NCBI GenBank assembly: GCA_037481615.1
Contig: JBBFLI010000003.1
Reading direction: 5' to 3' (one strand)
DNA from: SpSt-501 sp037481615
GTDB taxonomy: Bacteria; Desulfobacterota; Desulfobacteria; Desulfobacterales; SpSt-501
Length of the DNA: 64,000 nucleotides
A model generated the notes under the pieces. That model searched no databases and was not told the origin of the DNA. It saw only the letters and a program-made list of their open reading frames with translations. Below are positions 17,475 through 25,487 of this stretch, piece by piece; positions within the stretch are counted from its first letter, which is position 1; every line of letters begins with the position of its first letter. The translations under genes and the position numbers were made by a program.

Positions 17475-18506
17475 ATGAAACGAGGACTCGCGGTCCTGCT
17501 GGCCGGCCTGCTGTGCGCCGGTCTCGCCCTGACGGCCCCGGCCGAGGCGGGCAAGGTGATCAAGCTCCACCACCTCAACAAGGACGATCCCTTCGACAAC
17601 GCCACGGGCGCCATGGCGACGGTGTTCAAGAGCCTGGTCGAGGCCGGCACCAACGGCGCGATCGAAGTCCAGACCTTCCCGAACGGCCAGCTCGGCAAGG
17701 ACAACGACGTCGTCACCCAGGTGAAGACGGGCGTGATCCAGTCCGGCATCCATTCGGTCGGCGGGTTCGCCTCGGCCTACCCCATGCTCGGGGTGATCGA
17801 CGTCCCCTTCGCCTTCCCCAACATCAGCGCGACCTATGCCGTCTTCGACGGCCCCTTCGGCCAGCGGCTCGCCGCGGACATCGAAAAGAAGACCGGACTC
17901 AAGGTGCTCGGCTTCGGCGACTCGGGCGGCTTCTTCCACATCACCAACTCCAAGCGTCCCATCACCCGGCCGGAAGACGTGAAGGGGCTCAAGATCCGCA
18001 CCATGGGGCTCGACACCCACAAGGCGATCGTGAGCGCCCTCGGCGGCCAGCCCGCCGTCATCGCCTGGACCGAGGTCTACACCGCGCTCCAGACCGGCGT
18101 GGCCGACGGGCAGATGAACCCGATCCCGATCATCGCCTTCGCCAAGTTCAACGAGGTCCAGAAATACCTGACCCTGACCGGCCACCTGTTCGCCCCCTAC
18201 GTCTGGGTGATGAACGCCGATTTCTTCAACGGCCTGAGCGCCGCGGAGAAAGCGGTCCTCGCCAACGCCGTGCGCTCGGCGATCGTCGCCGGCCGCGGGG
18301 TGAGCCGCGTGATCGAGGCCTCGGAGCGGGGGCTCGCCGGACTGAGCAAGGACATGAAGGTGAACGCGCTCGCCCCCGACCAGATCGCCCGTTTCCGTGA
18401 GGCGACGATGCCCGAGGTGAAGAAGATCATCGCCGAGAAATACGGCGCCGAGGGCGAGGCCATGATGAAGGCCTTCCTTGAGGCGGTCGAGGCCGCCGCG
18501 AAATAG
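17475..18506 (+). CDS. dctP: TRAP transporter solute-binding protein (DctP)
   Basis: 343-residue periplasmic receptor of the DctP family. Signal peptide of about 25 residues (MKRGLAVLLAGLLCAGLALT then APAEA). The mature part shows PNGQLGKDNDVVTQVKTG, and the ligand-binding region around KIRTMGLDTHKAIVSALGGQP and WTEVYTALQTGVADGQMNPI, where DctP proteins carry the conserved Arg (here KIRTMG) that fixes a substrate carboxylate. This implies a carboxylate- or amino-acid-like ligand. AAGGAGG precedes the ATG. It is last in the dctQ-dctM-dctP unit and probably the most highly expressed. Confidence 0.93.
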   Translation: MKRGLAVLLAGLLCAGLALTAPAEAGKVIKLHHLNKDDPFDNATGAMATVFKSLVEAGTNGAIEVQTFPNGQLGKDNDVVTQVKTGVIQSGIHSVGGFASAYPMLGVIDVPFAFPNISATYAVFDGPFGQRLAADIEKKTGLKVLGFGDSGGFFHITNSKRPITRPEDVKGLKIRTMGLDTHKAIVSALGGQPAVIAWTEVYTALQTGVADGQMNPIPIIAFAKFNEVQKYLTLTGHLFAPYVWVMNADFFNGLSAAEKAVLANAVRSAIVAGRGVSRVIEASERGLAGLSKDMKVNALAPDQIARFREATMPEVKKIIAEKYGAEGEAMMKAFLEAVEAAAK

Positions 18507-18524
18507 CCCGGAGGCCGGGAACCG

Positions 18525-18571
18525 AAAAAAAAAAGGCCGCTCCCCCGCGGGCGATCGGGGGGAGGGCGGCC
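18525..18571 (-). terminator. Intrinsic terminator of the tatD/DUF4139 operon
   Basis: Reading the minus strand, a stem of GGCCGCC-type arms with a CCCCC/GGGGG core (18571-18535) is followed by ten T residues (18534-18525). It lies just past the stop of the small secreted protein gene at 18605. The opposite strand could also serve dctP but lacks a T-run. Confidence 0.75.
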
Positions 18572-18604
18572 GGGGCCTCGGCGGCGGGGGGTGCGCGGCG
18601 CGGC

Positions 18605-19015
18605 TCAGGGGAAGGGCGCGTCCGGATCCACCGGGCGGCAGATGCCGGTCTCCGCCGCGGCGTGGACCTCGACCGGGAAGATCCCGGCCGAGACGTGGAC
18701 GAAGCGCCCGGCCGCCTTGTCGACCAGGAAGGTGTCGACGCTGCCGCTCACCGCGGCCACGAGCTGCAGGACGAGGATCTCGTCCGAGTCGAAGATGCGG
18801 CTCAGGGCGGCGCGGATGTGGTTTTCGAAGACCGCCTTCGGGGCGGGCGAATCGAGACCGGCCAGGAGCAGCCGCTTGCCGGCGCCGCCGGGGACGCTCG
18901 AGCGCTCCACCGTGCACAGCAGCGCCTCCCCCATGCGGAAGGGTTCGCCGGCGGCCGCGGCGGAAGCCAGGGCCGGGAGGAGCAGGAGCGCGAGGGGGGC
19001 GCCGAGCCGGTTCAT
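18605..19015 (-). CDS. Small secreted protein, unknown function
   Basis: 136 residues; not recognised. An N-terminal signal peptide is clear (MNRLGAPLALLLLPALASAAAA), so the product is exported. The mature part is a mixed alpha/beta sequence with two Cys residues far apart (LLCTVERSS and GICRPVDPD), possibly a disulfide. The start overlaps the upstream DUF4139 stop by ATGA and an intrinsic terminator follows, so it is the last gene of the tatD-DUF4139-this-gene operon. A joint envelope role with the DUF4139 protein is inferred from the coupling only. Confidence 0.72.
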   Translation of the reverse strand: MNRLGAPLALLLLPALASAAAAGEPFRMGEALLCTVERSSVPGGAGKRLLLAGLDSPAPKAVFENHIRAALSRIFDSDEILVLQLVAAVSGSVDTFLVDKAAGRFVHVSAGIFPVEVHAAAETGICRPVDPDAPFP

Positions 19016-20487
19016 TCGCTGCGGTACTTCGCCGTGTAGGCGAGCTTCACCTCTTTCCCCGGCGGCACGGCGATGCGGAATTCGGCCCGGCCGGCGGTCG
19101 CCTTCTGGTGCGGGTGCGAGGCGGAGAGGATCGTCCAGTCGCCGGGGATCGACTCGACGACGCGAAGCTGAACCTCTTCCCGGCGCTCGTTCCGCAGCAG
19201 GAGCTCCCAGCCCGCCTCGAAGGTGTCCGCGGCGAGCTTTTTCCAGAAGGTCTGACGCCGTTCGGCGGTGAGGTCGAAGACGCGGCCGGTCGAAAAACGC
19301 AGGGTCCCGCCGCGGGGCACCGCATCCAGGCGGTTCTCGCCCGCAAACAGGAGCGCCCCCTCGGCGTCCGCCCGATAGAGGCGCACGGTGCCGCGCGGGA
19401 GCGGAATCCCGAGCCGGTTCTCCTTGCGGTTTTCGATCTCGATCAAGACCTGGGCGTTCTCGCGCGAAACCCCCTCCTGGCGGCGTTCGAAACGCAAGCG
19501 CAGCGGGGACTCGAGCACGAACTCGCGCTTGACGGCGAGGCCCTCGGCGCCGAGAAAACGCAGCTGGGTCACCCGGCCCTCCCGGATCGTGGCCGGACGC
19601 TCCAGCCGGTAGAGATGGACCTCGCCGAATTCTTCCCGGGGCGTCTCCTCCCCGGGGCGGTAGGCCAGCTTGTAGGCCCACACCCGCTCGGAATCGGTCT
19701 CGCGCACGCGGCGCACCCTCTGCTGCGGCATGCGCACGTCGCCGGCGACGAGGGTCACGACCGCCCCGGGGTAGAAGGCCCCGCTTTCGTTTTCGATCGT
19801 CGCCCATCCCGTGAGCTCCGCGCGGTCTTCGCGCTCGGAGAGGACGAGGACGTAGTCCGCCTGCCAGCTCAGGTCCCGGACGAGGTAGGCCGCCTCGAGC
19901 CGTTGCGGTTTGGAGGTGGCGTTTTCCACGAGAAAGGCGAGCGCCGGGCGGCTGACCAGACCCTCGGGGACCTTGGGGAAGATGATGCGGCCGGGGTGAT
20001 TGTAGGTGACCTCGTTGTCGATCAGGAAGACCGGGCCGCCCTCGATCGAAAGGAGCGTCGCCGCAATCTCCTCCTGGCGCTCGCTGAACTGGTTTTCGAC
20101 GAAGAGCTTGACCTGCTTGCCGACATGGCCCTCGAGGAGACGCTGGGGGCTGATCAGGTCGGCCTCGAAGCGCTGCTCGAGGATGCGCAGGGGGGCCTCG
20201 CCCAAGGCGTGGAGCCGGACGCTCTCCGGCAGGATCTTCGCCGGGATGTTCTGGAATTGGAATTCCACCGTGCCCGGCGGCAGGCTGACGCGGCGCTGGT
20301 CGCGCACGAGGCCGCAGCCGCCCTGGTAGAGGGTGAGAAAGAGCCCGCTGCGCTCGTCGACGCCGACGGCGATCGGGCGGGCGTCGTCTTTCTTCTCCTT
20401 TTGCGCGGCGGCCGGCGGCGGCATCGCCGCCGGCCCGAGGGAAAGGAGCGCGAGTGCGGCCAGGCCGAGAAAGATGCGTGCGATCAT
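19012..20487 (-). CDS. DUF4139-domain exported protein
   Basis: 491 residues with an N-terminal signal peptide (about 28 residues ending PPPAAAQ). The body matches the DUF4139 type: an N-terminal beta domain (YQGGCGLVRDQRRVSLPPG, FQNIPAKILPESVRLHA) and the C-terminal domain with DLSWQADYVLVLSE, then SGAFYPGAVVTLVAGDV. VKLAYTAKYR at the end is typical. Such proteins are probably periplasmic or outer-membrane associated; no biochemical function is established. Start ATG 20487 overlaps the tatD stop (ATGA), and the stop overlaps the next gene. Confidence 0.8.
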   Translation of the reverse strand: MIARIFLGLAALALLSLGPAAMPPPAAAQKEKKDDARPIAVGVDERSGLFLTLYQGGCGLVRDQRRVSLPPGTVEFQFQNIPAKILPESVRLHALGEAPLRILEQRFEADLISPQRLLEGHVGKQVKLFVENQFSERQEEIAATLLSIEGGPVFLIDNEVTYNHPGRIIFPKVPEGLVSRPALAFLVENATSKPQRLEAAYLVRDLSWQADYVLVLSEREDRAELTGWATIENESGAFYPGAVVTLVAGDVRMPQQRVRRVRETDSERVWAYKLAYRPGEETPREEFGEVHLYRLERPATIREGRVTQLRFLGAEGLAVKREFVLESPLRLRFERRQEGVSRENAQVLIEIENRKENRLGIPLPRGTVRLYRADAEGALLFAGENRLDAVPRGGTLRFSTGRVFDLTAERRQTFWKKLAADTFEAGWELLLRNERREEVQLRVVESIPGDWTILSASHPHQKATAGRAEFRIAVPPGKEVKLAYTAKYRSE

Positions 20488-21383
20488 CGGGGTCGGCTCC
20501 GTCGGGGGGAGTCGGGGGTTTCGGGCTTGCGGGCCTCGAGGGGGGGAATGTAGCCGAAAGGCTCCGCGTCGGCAAGGCGGTCGATCCCGAAGAGGCGGCA
20601 GGCGTTTCCCGTCACCTGTCGGGCGAGCTCCCCGGGGTCCTCGTTTCTCTCGGCGGCGAGCCGCAGGAGCACCGCGCGGACCCGGGCGGGTTCGTTTCGC
20701 GGCTGCCTTTTCCGCTCGGGCTCGGGGGAAAGCCAGGGGGCGTCGGTTTCGACGAGAAGCCTCTCCCGCGGGATCCGCCGCACGAGTTCCCGCAGCGCCG
20801 CGCCGCGCCCGGGCAGCGTGAGGATCCCGGTGATGCCGATCGAGAAACCGAGCTCCAGGTAACCCTCGAGCTCGGCGGCCGTCCCGCTGAAGCAGTGCAC
20901 CACCGCCCCCGCCGGCGGCGGGGCCTGGCGCACGATGGAGAGGAATCGGCCTTGGCTGGCGCGCTCGTGGAAGATGACGGGCAGGCCGCTCTCCGCGGCC
21001 GCCGCGAGCTGGCGCTCGAGCCATCTCTCCTGCAGGTCCTGCGGCGAGCGCAGGTAGTGGAAGTCGAGGCCGATTTCGCCCCAGGCGCGCACCCGGGGGT
21101 GAAGGGCGAGGTCTCGGAGCTCCCTCAAGGCCGCCTCCGAGGCGAGGCGCGCATCGTGGGGGTGGATCCCCACGGCGGCGAAGACCCCCGGCTCGGCCGC
21201 GGCGATCGCCACCGCCCGCCGCGAGGAAGCCGGGTCCGTGCCGACGGTCATGATGCCTTGCACGCCCGCCGCCCGGGCGCGGGCGATCACTGCCGCGCGG
21301 TCGCCGTCGAAGGCCGCATCTTCGAGGTGGCAGTGGCTGTCGAAGAGCGGCACGGGGTCCGGGGAAGGCTTGATTTGTCGCAT
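20484..21383 (-). CDS. tatD: TatD-family metal-dependent deoxyribonuclease
   Basis: 299-residue TatD hydrolase, a TIM-barrel nuclease with a two-metal site used in DNA quality control. Metal-binding motifs in order: FDSHCHLED (residues 14-22), the AWGEIGLDFHY Glu, VIFHERAS His, VVHCFSGT His and ETDAPWLSPEP Asp near the end. Slightly longer than usual at the C-terminus (a charged tail PETPDSPRRSRPR). Despite the name it is not part of Tat transport. The putative promoter at 21392-21420 puts the transcript start within a few bases of the ATG and no ribosome site is visible, so the mRNA may be leaderless. First gene of a three-gene operon. Confidence 0.9.
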   Translation of the reverse strand: MRQIKPSPDPVPLFDSHCHLEDAAFDGDRAAVIARARAAGVQGIMTVGTDPASSRRAVAIAAAEPGVFAAVGIHPHDARLASEAALRELRDLALHPRVRAWGEIGLDFHYLRSPQDLQERWLERQLAAAAESGLPVIFHERASQGRFLSIVRQAPPPAGAVVHCFSGTAAELEGYLELGFSIGITGILTLPGRGAALRELVRRIPRERLLVETDAPWLSPEPERKRQPRNEPARVRAVLLRLAAERNEDPGELARQVTGNACRLFGIDRLADAEPFGYIPPLEARKPETPDSPRRSRPR

Positions 21384-21391
21384 CGTTTTTG

Positions 21392-21420
21392 AAAATATGG
21401 CTTCTTGCGTTTTTTGTCAG
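21392..21420 (-). promoter_or_regulatory. Sigma-70-type promoter for tatD
   Basis: On the minus strand CTGACA (21420-21415), 17 bases, TATTTT (21397-21392). The expected start point is near 21385, two or three bases before the tatD ATG at 21383. The region is AT-rich compared with its surroundings. Confidence 0.5.
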
Positions 21421-21465
21421 CGGTCTGCTTGCGACCCCACCCATTCCCCGCCAGGGAGGAGGATC

Positions 21466-22311
21466 ATGTTCAAGATCGTCAAGCGCGAAGAGATGTCCCA
21501 GGGAACCGTGATTCTCAACGAAATCGAGGCCCCGCTCATCGCCCGCAAGGCCAAGCCCGGCCAGTTCGTCATCCTCAAGGCCAACGAGACCGGGGAACGG
21601 ATCCCGCTCACGATGGCCTACACCGACCCCGAACGCGGCGTGATCGCGGTCATCTACCAGGTCGTGGGCAAGTCGACCGCCCTCTTCAAGACCCTCCGGG
21701 TGGGGGACGCCTACCAGGACGTGATCGGCCCGCTCGGCAAGCCGACCCACATCGAAAAGCTCGGCAAGGTGGTCTGCGTGGGGGGCGGCACGGGGGTCGC
21801 CGTCCTGCACCCGATCACGCGCGCGATGAAGGAGGCCGGAAACCACGTGATCGCGATCATCGGCGCGCGCACCCGGGACCTGCTCATCCTCGAGGACTTC
21901 ATGCGGCGCGCCTCCCACGAGCTCCACGTCTGCACCGACGACGGCTCTTACGGCCGCAAGGGGTTCGTGACCCACGCCCTCAAGGACATCCTCGACCGCG
22001 AGAAGATCGACCAGGTCGTCGCCATCGGCCCGGTGCCGATGATGAAGTTCGTCTCCCAGCTGACCAAGGAATACGGCGTGCCCACCCTCGTCAGCCTGAA
22101 CCCCATCATGGTCGACGGCACGGGGATGTGCGGCGGCTGCCGCGTCACGGTGGGCGGCGAGACGCGCTTCGCCTGCGTCGACGGGCCCGAATTCGACGGC
22201 CACCAGGTCGATTTCGACGAGCTGATGCTGCGGCTGCAGGCCTACTGCGAAGAGGAAAAGGCCTGCTTCCAGGAATTCTGCATGATGGAAGAGTCCTGGC
22301 ACCGCAAGTGA
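21466..22311 (+). CDS. nfnA: NfnA: NADH-dependent ferredoxin:NADP+ oxidoreductase, small subunit
   Basis: 281 residues, FNR-like flavoprotein small subunit of the electron-bifurcating transhydrogenase Nfn (also called sulfide dehydrogenase subunit B). An N-terminal FAD barrel contains the GQFVIL and RIPLTMAY segments. The NAD-binding part has VCVGGGTGVAVLHPI and the C-terminus carries the [2Fe-2S] ligands in GTGMCGGCRVTVGG, FACVDGPEFDG and an early Asp. GGAGGAGG precedes ATG 21466. nfnB follows after 44 bases. The complex couples NADPH, NADH and reduced ferredoxin pools, common in anaerobes. Confidence 0.92.
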   Translation: MFKIVKREEMSQGTVILNEIEAPLIARKAKPGQFVILKANETGERIPLTMAYTDPERGVIAVIYQVVGKSTALFKTLRVGDAYQDVIGPLGKPTHIEKLGKVVCVGGGTGVAVLHPITRAMKEAGNHVIAIIGARTRDLLILEDFMRRASHELHVCTDDGSYGRKGFVTHALKDILDREKIDQVVAIGPVPMMKFVSQLTKEYGVPTLVSLNPIMVDGTGMCGGCRVTVGGETRFACVDGPEFDGHQVDFDELMLRLQAYCEEEKACFQEFCMMEESWHRK

Positions 22312-22355
22312 ACCGTTCCCGGGGCGCAACCGGAAATCCGTGGGGAGGAGATCGC

Positions 22356-23777
22356 ATGGCTGAAGAGGCGACGGTCAAGGAGAAGAAAACCAAGAAGGGC
22401 CGGGTCCCCATGCCCGAGCAGGATCCGAAGGAGCGGGCGCGCAACTTTCGCGAGGTCCCCCTGGGCTACACCCCCGAGATGGCGCGGGAGGAGGCCTCGC
22501 GCTGTCTGCAGTGCAAGAACCCGGGCTGCGTCGAGGGCTGCCCGGTGGGGATCGACATCCCCGGCTTCATCCGCCTGATCACGGCGGGCGAATTCACGGC
22601 GTCGATCCGCCACGTCTGGAAACAGAACAGCCTGCCCGCGGTCTGCGGCCGGGTCTGCCCGCAGGAGATCCAGTGCGAGGGGAAGTGCGTGCTGGCGAAG
22701 AAGGGCGAGGCGGTCGCGATCGGCAACCTCGAGCGCTTCGTGGCCGACTGGGAGCGGGCCCACGGGACGGGGGCGCTTCCCCCGAAGGCGGCGCCCACGG
22801 GCAAGCGGGTCGCCGTGGTGGGCTCCGGGCCGGCCGGGCTCACGGTCGCCGGCGACCTCGTCCAGAAGGGGCACGAGGTCACGATCTTCGAGGCCTTCCA
22901 CAAGCCGGGCGGGGTGCTGCTCTACGGGATCCCCGAGTTCCGCCTGCCCAAGGAGATCGTCGCCCAGGAGGTGAACTTCCTCGAGCGCCTCGGGGTGCGG
23001 GTGGAGTGCAACGTGGTCGTCGGGCGCACGGTCACGCTCGATGAGCTCTTCGCCGAAGGCTACCAGGCCGTTTTCCTCGGCCTCGGGGCGGGCCTGCCCA
23101 AGTTCATGAACATCCCGGGGGAAAACCTGGTCGGGATCCTCTCGGCGAACGAGTACCTGACGCGGGCCAATTTGATGAAGGCCTACCGCTTCCCCGAGTT
23201 CGACACCCCGATCCCGCGCGGCAAGGACGTCGTCGTGCTGGGCGGCGGCAACGTCGCCATGGACGCCGCGCGCACCGCCCTGCGCCTCGGCGCCGACCGC
23301 GTGCGGCTCGTCTACCGGCGCTCGCGGGAGGAGATGCCCGCACGCGCCGCCGAAGCCCACCACGCGGAGGAGGAGGGGATCGAGTTCTTCCTCCTCACCA
23401 ATCCCGTGCGCTACCTCGGCAACGAGAAGGGCCGACTCGTCGGCATGGAGTGCATCCGCATGGAGCTGGGCGAGCCCGACGCCTCCGGCCGACGCCGGCC
23501 GATCCCGGTCAAGGGCTCCGAGTTCACCCTCGAATGCGACCTCTGCATCGTGGCCGTGGGCACGGGCGCGAACCCGCTGCTCACGAGCTCGACCCCCGAT
23601 CTCCAGGTGAACAAGTGGGGCTACATCGAGGCCGACCCCTGCACCGGCAAGACCATGAAAAAGGGGGTCTGGGCGGGCGGGGACATCGTGACCGGGGCGG
23701 CGACGGTGATTCTCGCCATGGGGGCGGGCCGGCTCGCCGCCAATTCCATCCACGACTATCTGATGCGCGGCTGGTGA
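22356..23777 (+). CDS. nfnB: NfnB: ferredoxin:NADP+ oxidoreductase large subunit (GltD-like)
   Basis: 473 residues, large subunit of Nfn, also similar to the small subunit of glutamate synthase. N-terminal Cys motifs for two [4Fe-4S] clusters: CLQCKNPGCVEGCPVG (about 48-63) and VCGRVCPQEIQCEGKC (about 98-113). Two Rossmann motifs follow: VVGSGPAGLTVAG for FAD and VVLGGGNVAMDAARTA for NADPH. VWAGGDIVTGAATVILAMGAGR closes the FAD site. GGGGAGGAG precedes the ATG. Its pairing with an NfnA rather than a GltB gene makes Nfn the better name. Confidence 0.93.
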   Translation: MAEEATVKEKKTKKGRVPMPEQDPKERARNFREVPLGYTPEMAREEASRCLQCKNPGCVEGCPVGIDIPGFIRLITAGEFTASIRHVWKQNSLPAVCGRVCPQEIQCEGKCVLAKKGEAVAIGNLERFVADWERAHGTGALPPKAAPTGKRVAVVGSGPAGLTVAGDLVQKGHEVTIFEAFHKPGGVLLYGIPEFRLPKEIVAQEVNFLERLGVRVECNVVVGRTVTLDELFAEGYQAVFLGLGAGLPKFMNIPGENLVGILSANEYLTRANLMKAYRFPEFDTPIPRGKDVVVLGGGNVAMDAARTALRLGADRVRLVYRRSREEMPARAAEAHHAEEEGIEFFLLTNPVRYLGNEKGRLVGMECIRMELGEPDASGRRRPIPVKGSEFTLECDLCIVAVGTGANPLLTSSTPDLQVNKWGYIEADPCTGKTMKKGVWAGGDIVTGAATVILAMGAGRLAANSIHDYLMRGW

Positions 23778-23784
23778 GCACGCG

Positions 23785-23818
23785 GGCGGCCGGGCGCGGT
23801 TTCCGCCGCCCGGCCGCC
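23785..23818. terminator. Convergent hairpin terminator between nfnB and the HD gene
   Basis: GGCGGCCGGGCG (23785-23796) pairs perfectly with CGCCCGGCCGCC (23807-23818) over a 10-base loop. It fills the gap between the convergent genes and could serve both. Confidence 0.6.
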
Positions 23819-24360
23819 TACCCGAAGCGTGCGTGCCAGGCGAGAAATCGCGCGACCGGCTCTTCCCCGAAGCGCCGCAACCCGGCGAGGACCTCTTCCA
23901 GGGATTTCTCGGCCGGGCGGTCCTCCCCCGTCTTGGAGTAGAACTTGTCGGCCCAGCAGAGGATCTCCTCCTCGAGCGAGACCGGCAGCATGTCGCGCGC
24001 GGGCAGCGGAAGCCCCTGCCGCCGGATTTCCGCGGCGGAAATCCCCGCCCCGACGTGCCGCTCGCAGGCGAGCGCATGCCGCGGCAGGCCCTCGCGCTCG
24101 AGGATCTCGCGGCCGAGCACCCCGTGGCGGATGTAGGGCGCGCGCCCGTGGCAGCCGATTTCCGGGCTGTCGGTGAGAACGACCCCGATGTCGTGCAGGA
24201 GGGCGGCCTCCGCGAGGAAGACGCGGTCGGGGTTCAGGGCCCGGAGCCTTTCGGCCGCGGCGAGCGCGCGGGCGGCCACCTGCTCGCCGTGACGCAGCAC
24301 GATCCGCAGCGCGGGCGTTCCCGGGGGAAAGGTGCGGGCAAGAATCGCGCGCGGGTCCAT
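23818..24360 (-). CDS. HD-domain (HDIG) hydrolase
   Basis: 180-residue HD-superfamily phosphohydrolase. The metal-binding motif is ALLHDIGVV (about residues 53-61) with flanking His in CHGRAPYIRHG and ERHVGAG, giving the expected H...HD...D set. WADKFYSK is a conserved HDIG-family end. Its substrate is unknown; related small HD proteins hydrolyse nucleotides or phosphate esters. The start lies 10 bases after the prfB stop and lacks a strong ribosome site, so translation is probably coupled to prfB. Confidence 0.8.
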   Translation of the reverse strand: MDPRAILARTFPPGTPALRIVLRHGEQVAARALAAAERLRALNPDRVFLAEAALLHDIGVVLTDSPEIGCHGRAPYIRHGVLGREILEREGLPRHALACERHVGAGISAAEIRRQGLPLPARDMLPVSLEEEILCWADKFYSKTGEDRPAEKSLEEVLAGLRRFGEEPVARFLAWHARFG

Positions 24361-24370
24361 CGCCTGCGGG

Positions 24371-25487
24371 TCAGGCCGCCTTCGAGGCCCGGGCCTCGCG
24401 CGCGAGGAGCACGCCCTCGATGAAGGGGTCGATGCCCCCGTCGAGGACCTCGTTGACGTTGCCGATCTCGAGCCCGATGCGGTGGTCCTTCACCATCTGG
24501 TAGGGCTGCAGGATGTAGGAGCGGATCTGGTTGCCCCAGGCGATCTCCTCCTTGCTCTCGTGGATCTCGCGCAGCTTTTCCTCCTGTTTCTGTTTCTCCA
24601 GTTGGTAGAGCCGCGCCCGCAGCACCTTCATCGCCAGCTCCCGGTTGCGGTGCTGGGACTTCTCTTGCTGGCACTGCACCACGATCCCCGTCGGCAGGTG
24701 GGTGATGCGCACGGCGCTGCTGGTCTTGTTCACGTGCTGCCCGCCGGCGCCGCTGGCGCGGAAGACGTCGATGCGCAGGTCCTTCTCGTCGATGTCGACG
24801 ACGATCTCGTTGTCGAGCTCGGGGTAGACGAAGACCGAGGCGAAGGAGGTGTGCCGCTTGCCGCTCGCGTTGAAGGGCGAGATGCGCACCAGGCGGTGGA
24901 CCCCGACCTCGGTCTTGAGGTACCCGTAGGCGTTTTCCCCGGCGGCGGTGAACGTGGCGCTCTTGATCCCCGCCTCCTCGCCCGGCTGCAGGTCGATCAG
25001 CTCGAGGCGGTAGCCCTTGCGCTCGATCCAGCGGGTGTACATGCGCAAGAGCATCTCGGCCCAGTCCTGGGCCTCGGTGCCGCCGGCGCCGGCGTTGATG
25101 GAGACGATCGCGTTCTTGGCGTCGTCTTCGCCGTCGAGCATCAGCTCGAGGGTGAAGCGTTCGATGCGGCGGGAGAGGGCGTCCGCCTGGGCGTGGAGAT
25201 CGGCGAGGGTGGCCTCGTCCTCCTCCGCGGCGGCGAGCTCGTAGAGCTCCTCGGCGTCGCGTAGCTCGGACTCGAGACGCCGGAAGCGTTCGAGGCGCTG
25301 GCTGAGGGCCGTGCGTTCCTTGAGCACCCCCTTGGCCTCCTCGGGGCGGTTCCAGAAGCCTTCCCGGGAGAGCTCGGTTTCGATTTCCTGCAAGCGGGTT
25401 TCGAGGCCGGCCAGGTCAAAGACAACCTCGGATCTTCTCGAGTCGGGACCTGGCCTCGCGCAGGGCCTGCTTGACTTCGTAGCTCAT
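24371..25487 (-). CDS. prfB: Peptide chain release factor 2 with programmed +1 frameshift
   Basis: RF2 terminates translation at UGA and UAA. The gene is in two frames: codons from ATG 25487 encode MSYEVKQALREARSRLEKIR then GCL and an in-frame TGA (25418-25416); a +1 shift at CTT-TGA-C continues DLAGLETRLQEI in the second frame to 24371, giving about 371 residues. The anticodon-mimic SPF motif is in VRISPFNASGKRH and the catalytic GGQ in ASGAGGQHVNKTSS. The interruption is the classical autoregulatory RF2 site, not a defect. It overlaps the 3' extension of the lnt frame upstream, and the HD gene follows. Confidence 0.95.

Noticed and set aside
24371..25487. prfB as a frameshifted pseudogene
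   Set aside because: The break is CTT-TGA-C at the canonical position in RF2 genes, and all motifs are intact, so it is programmed frameshifting.
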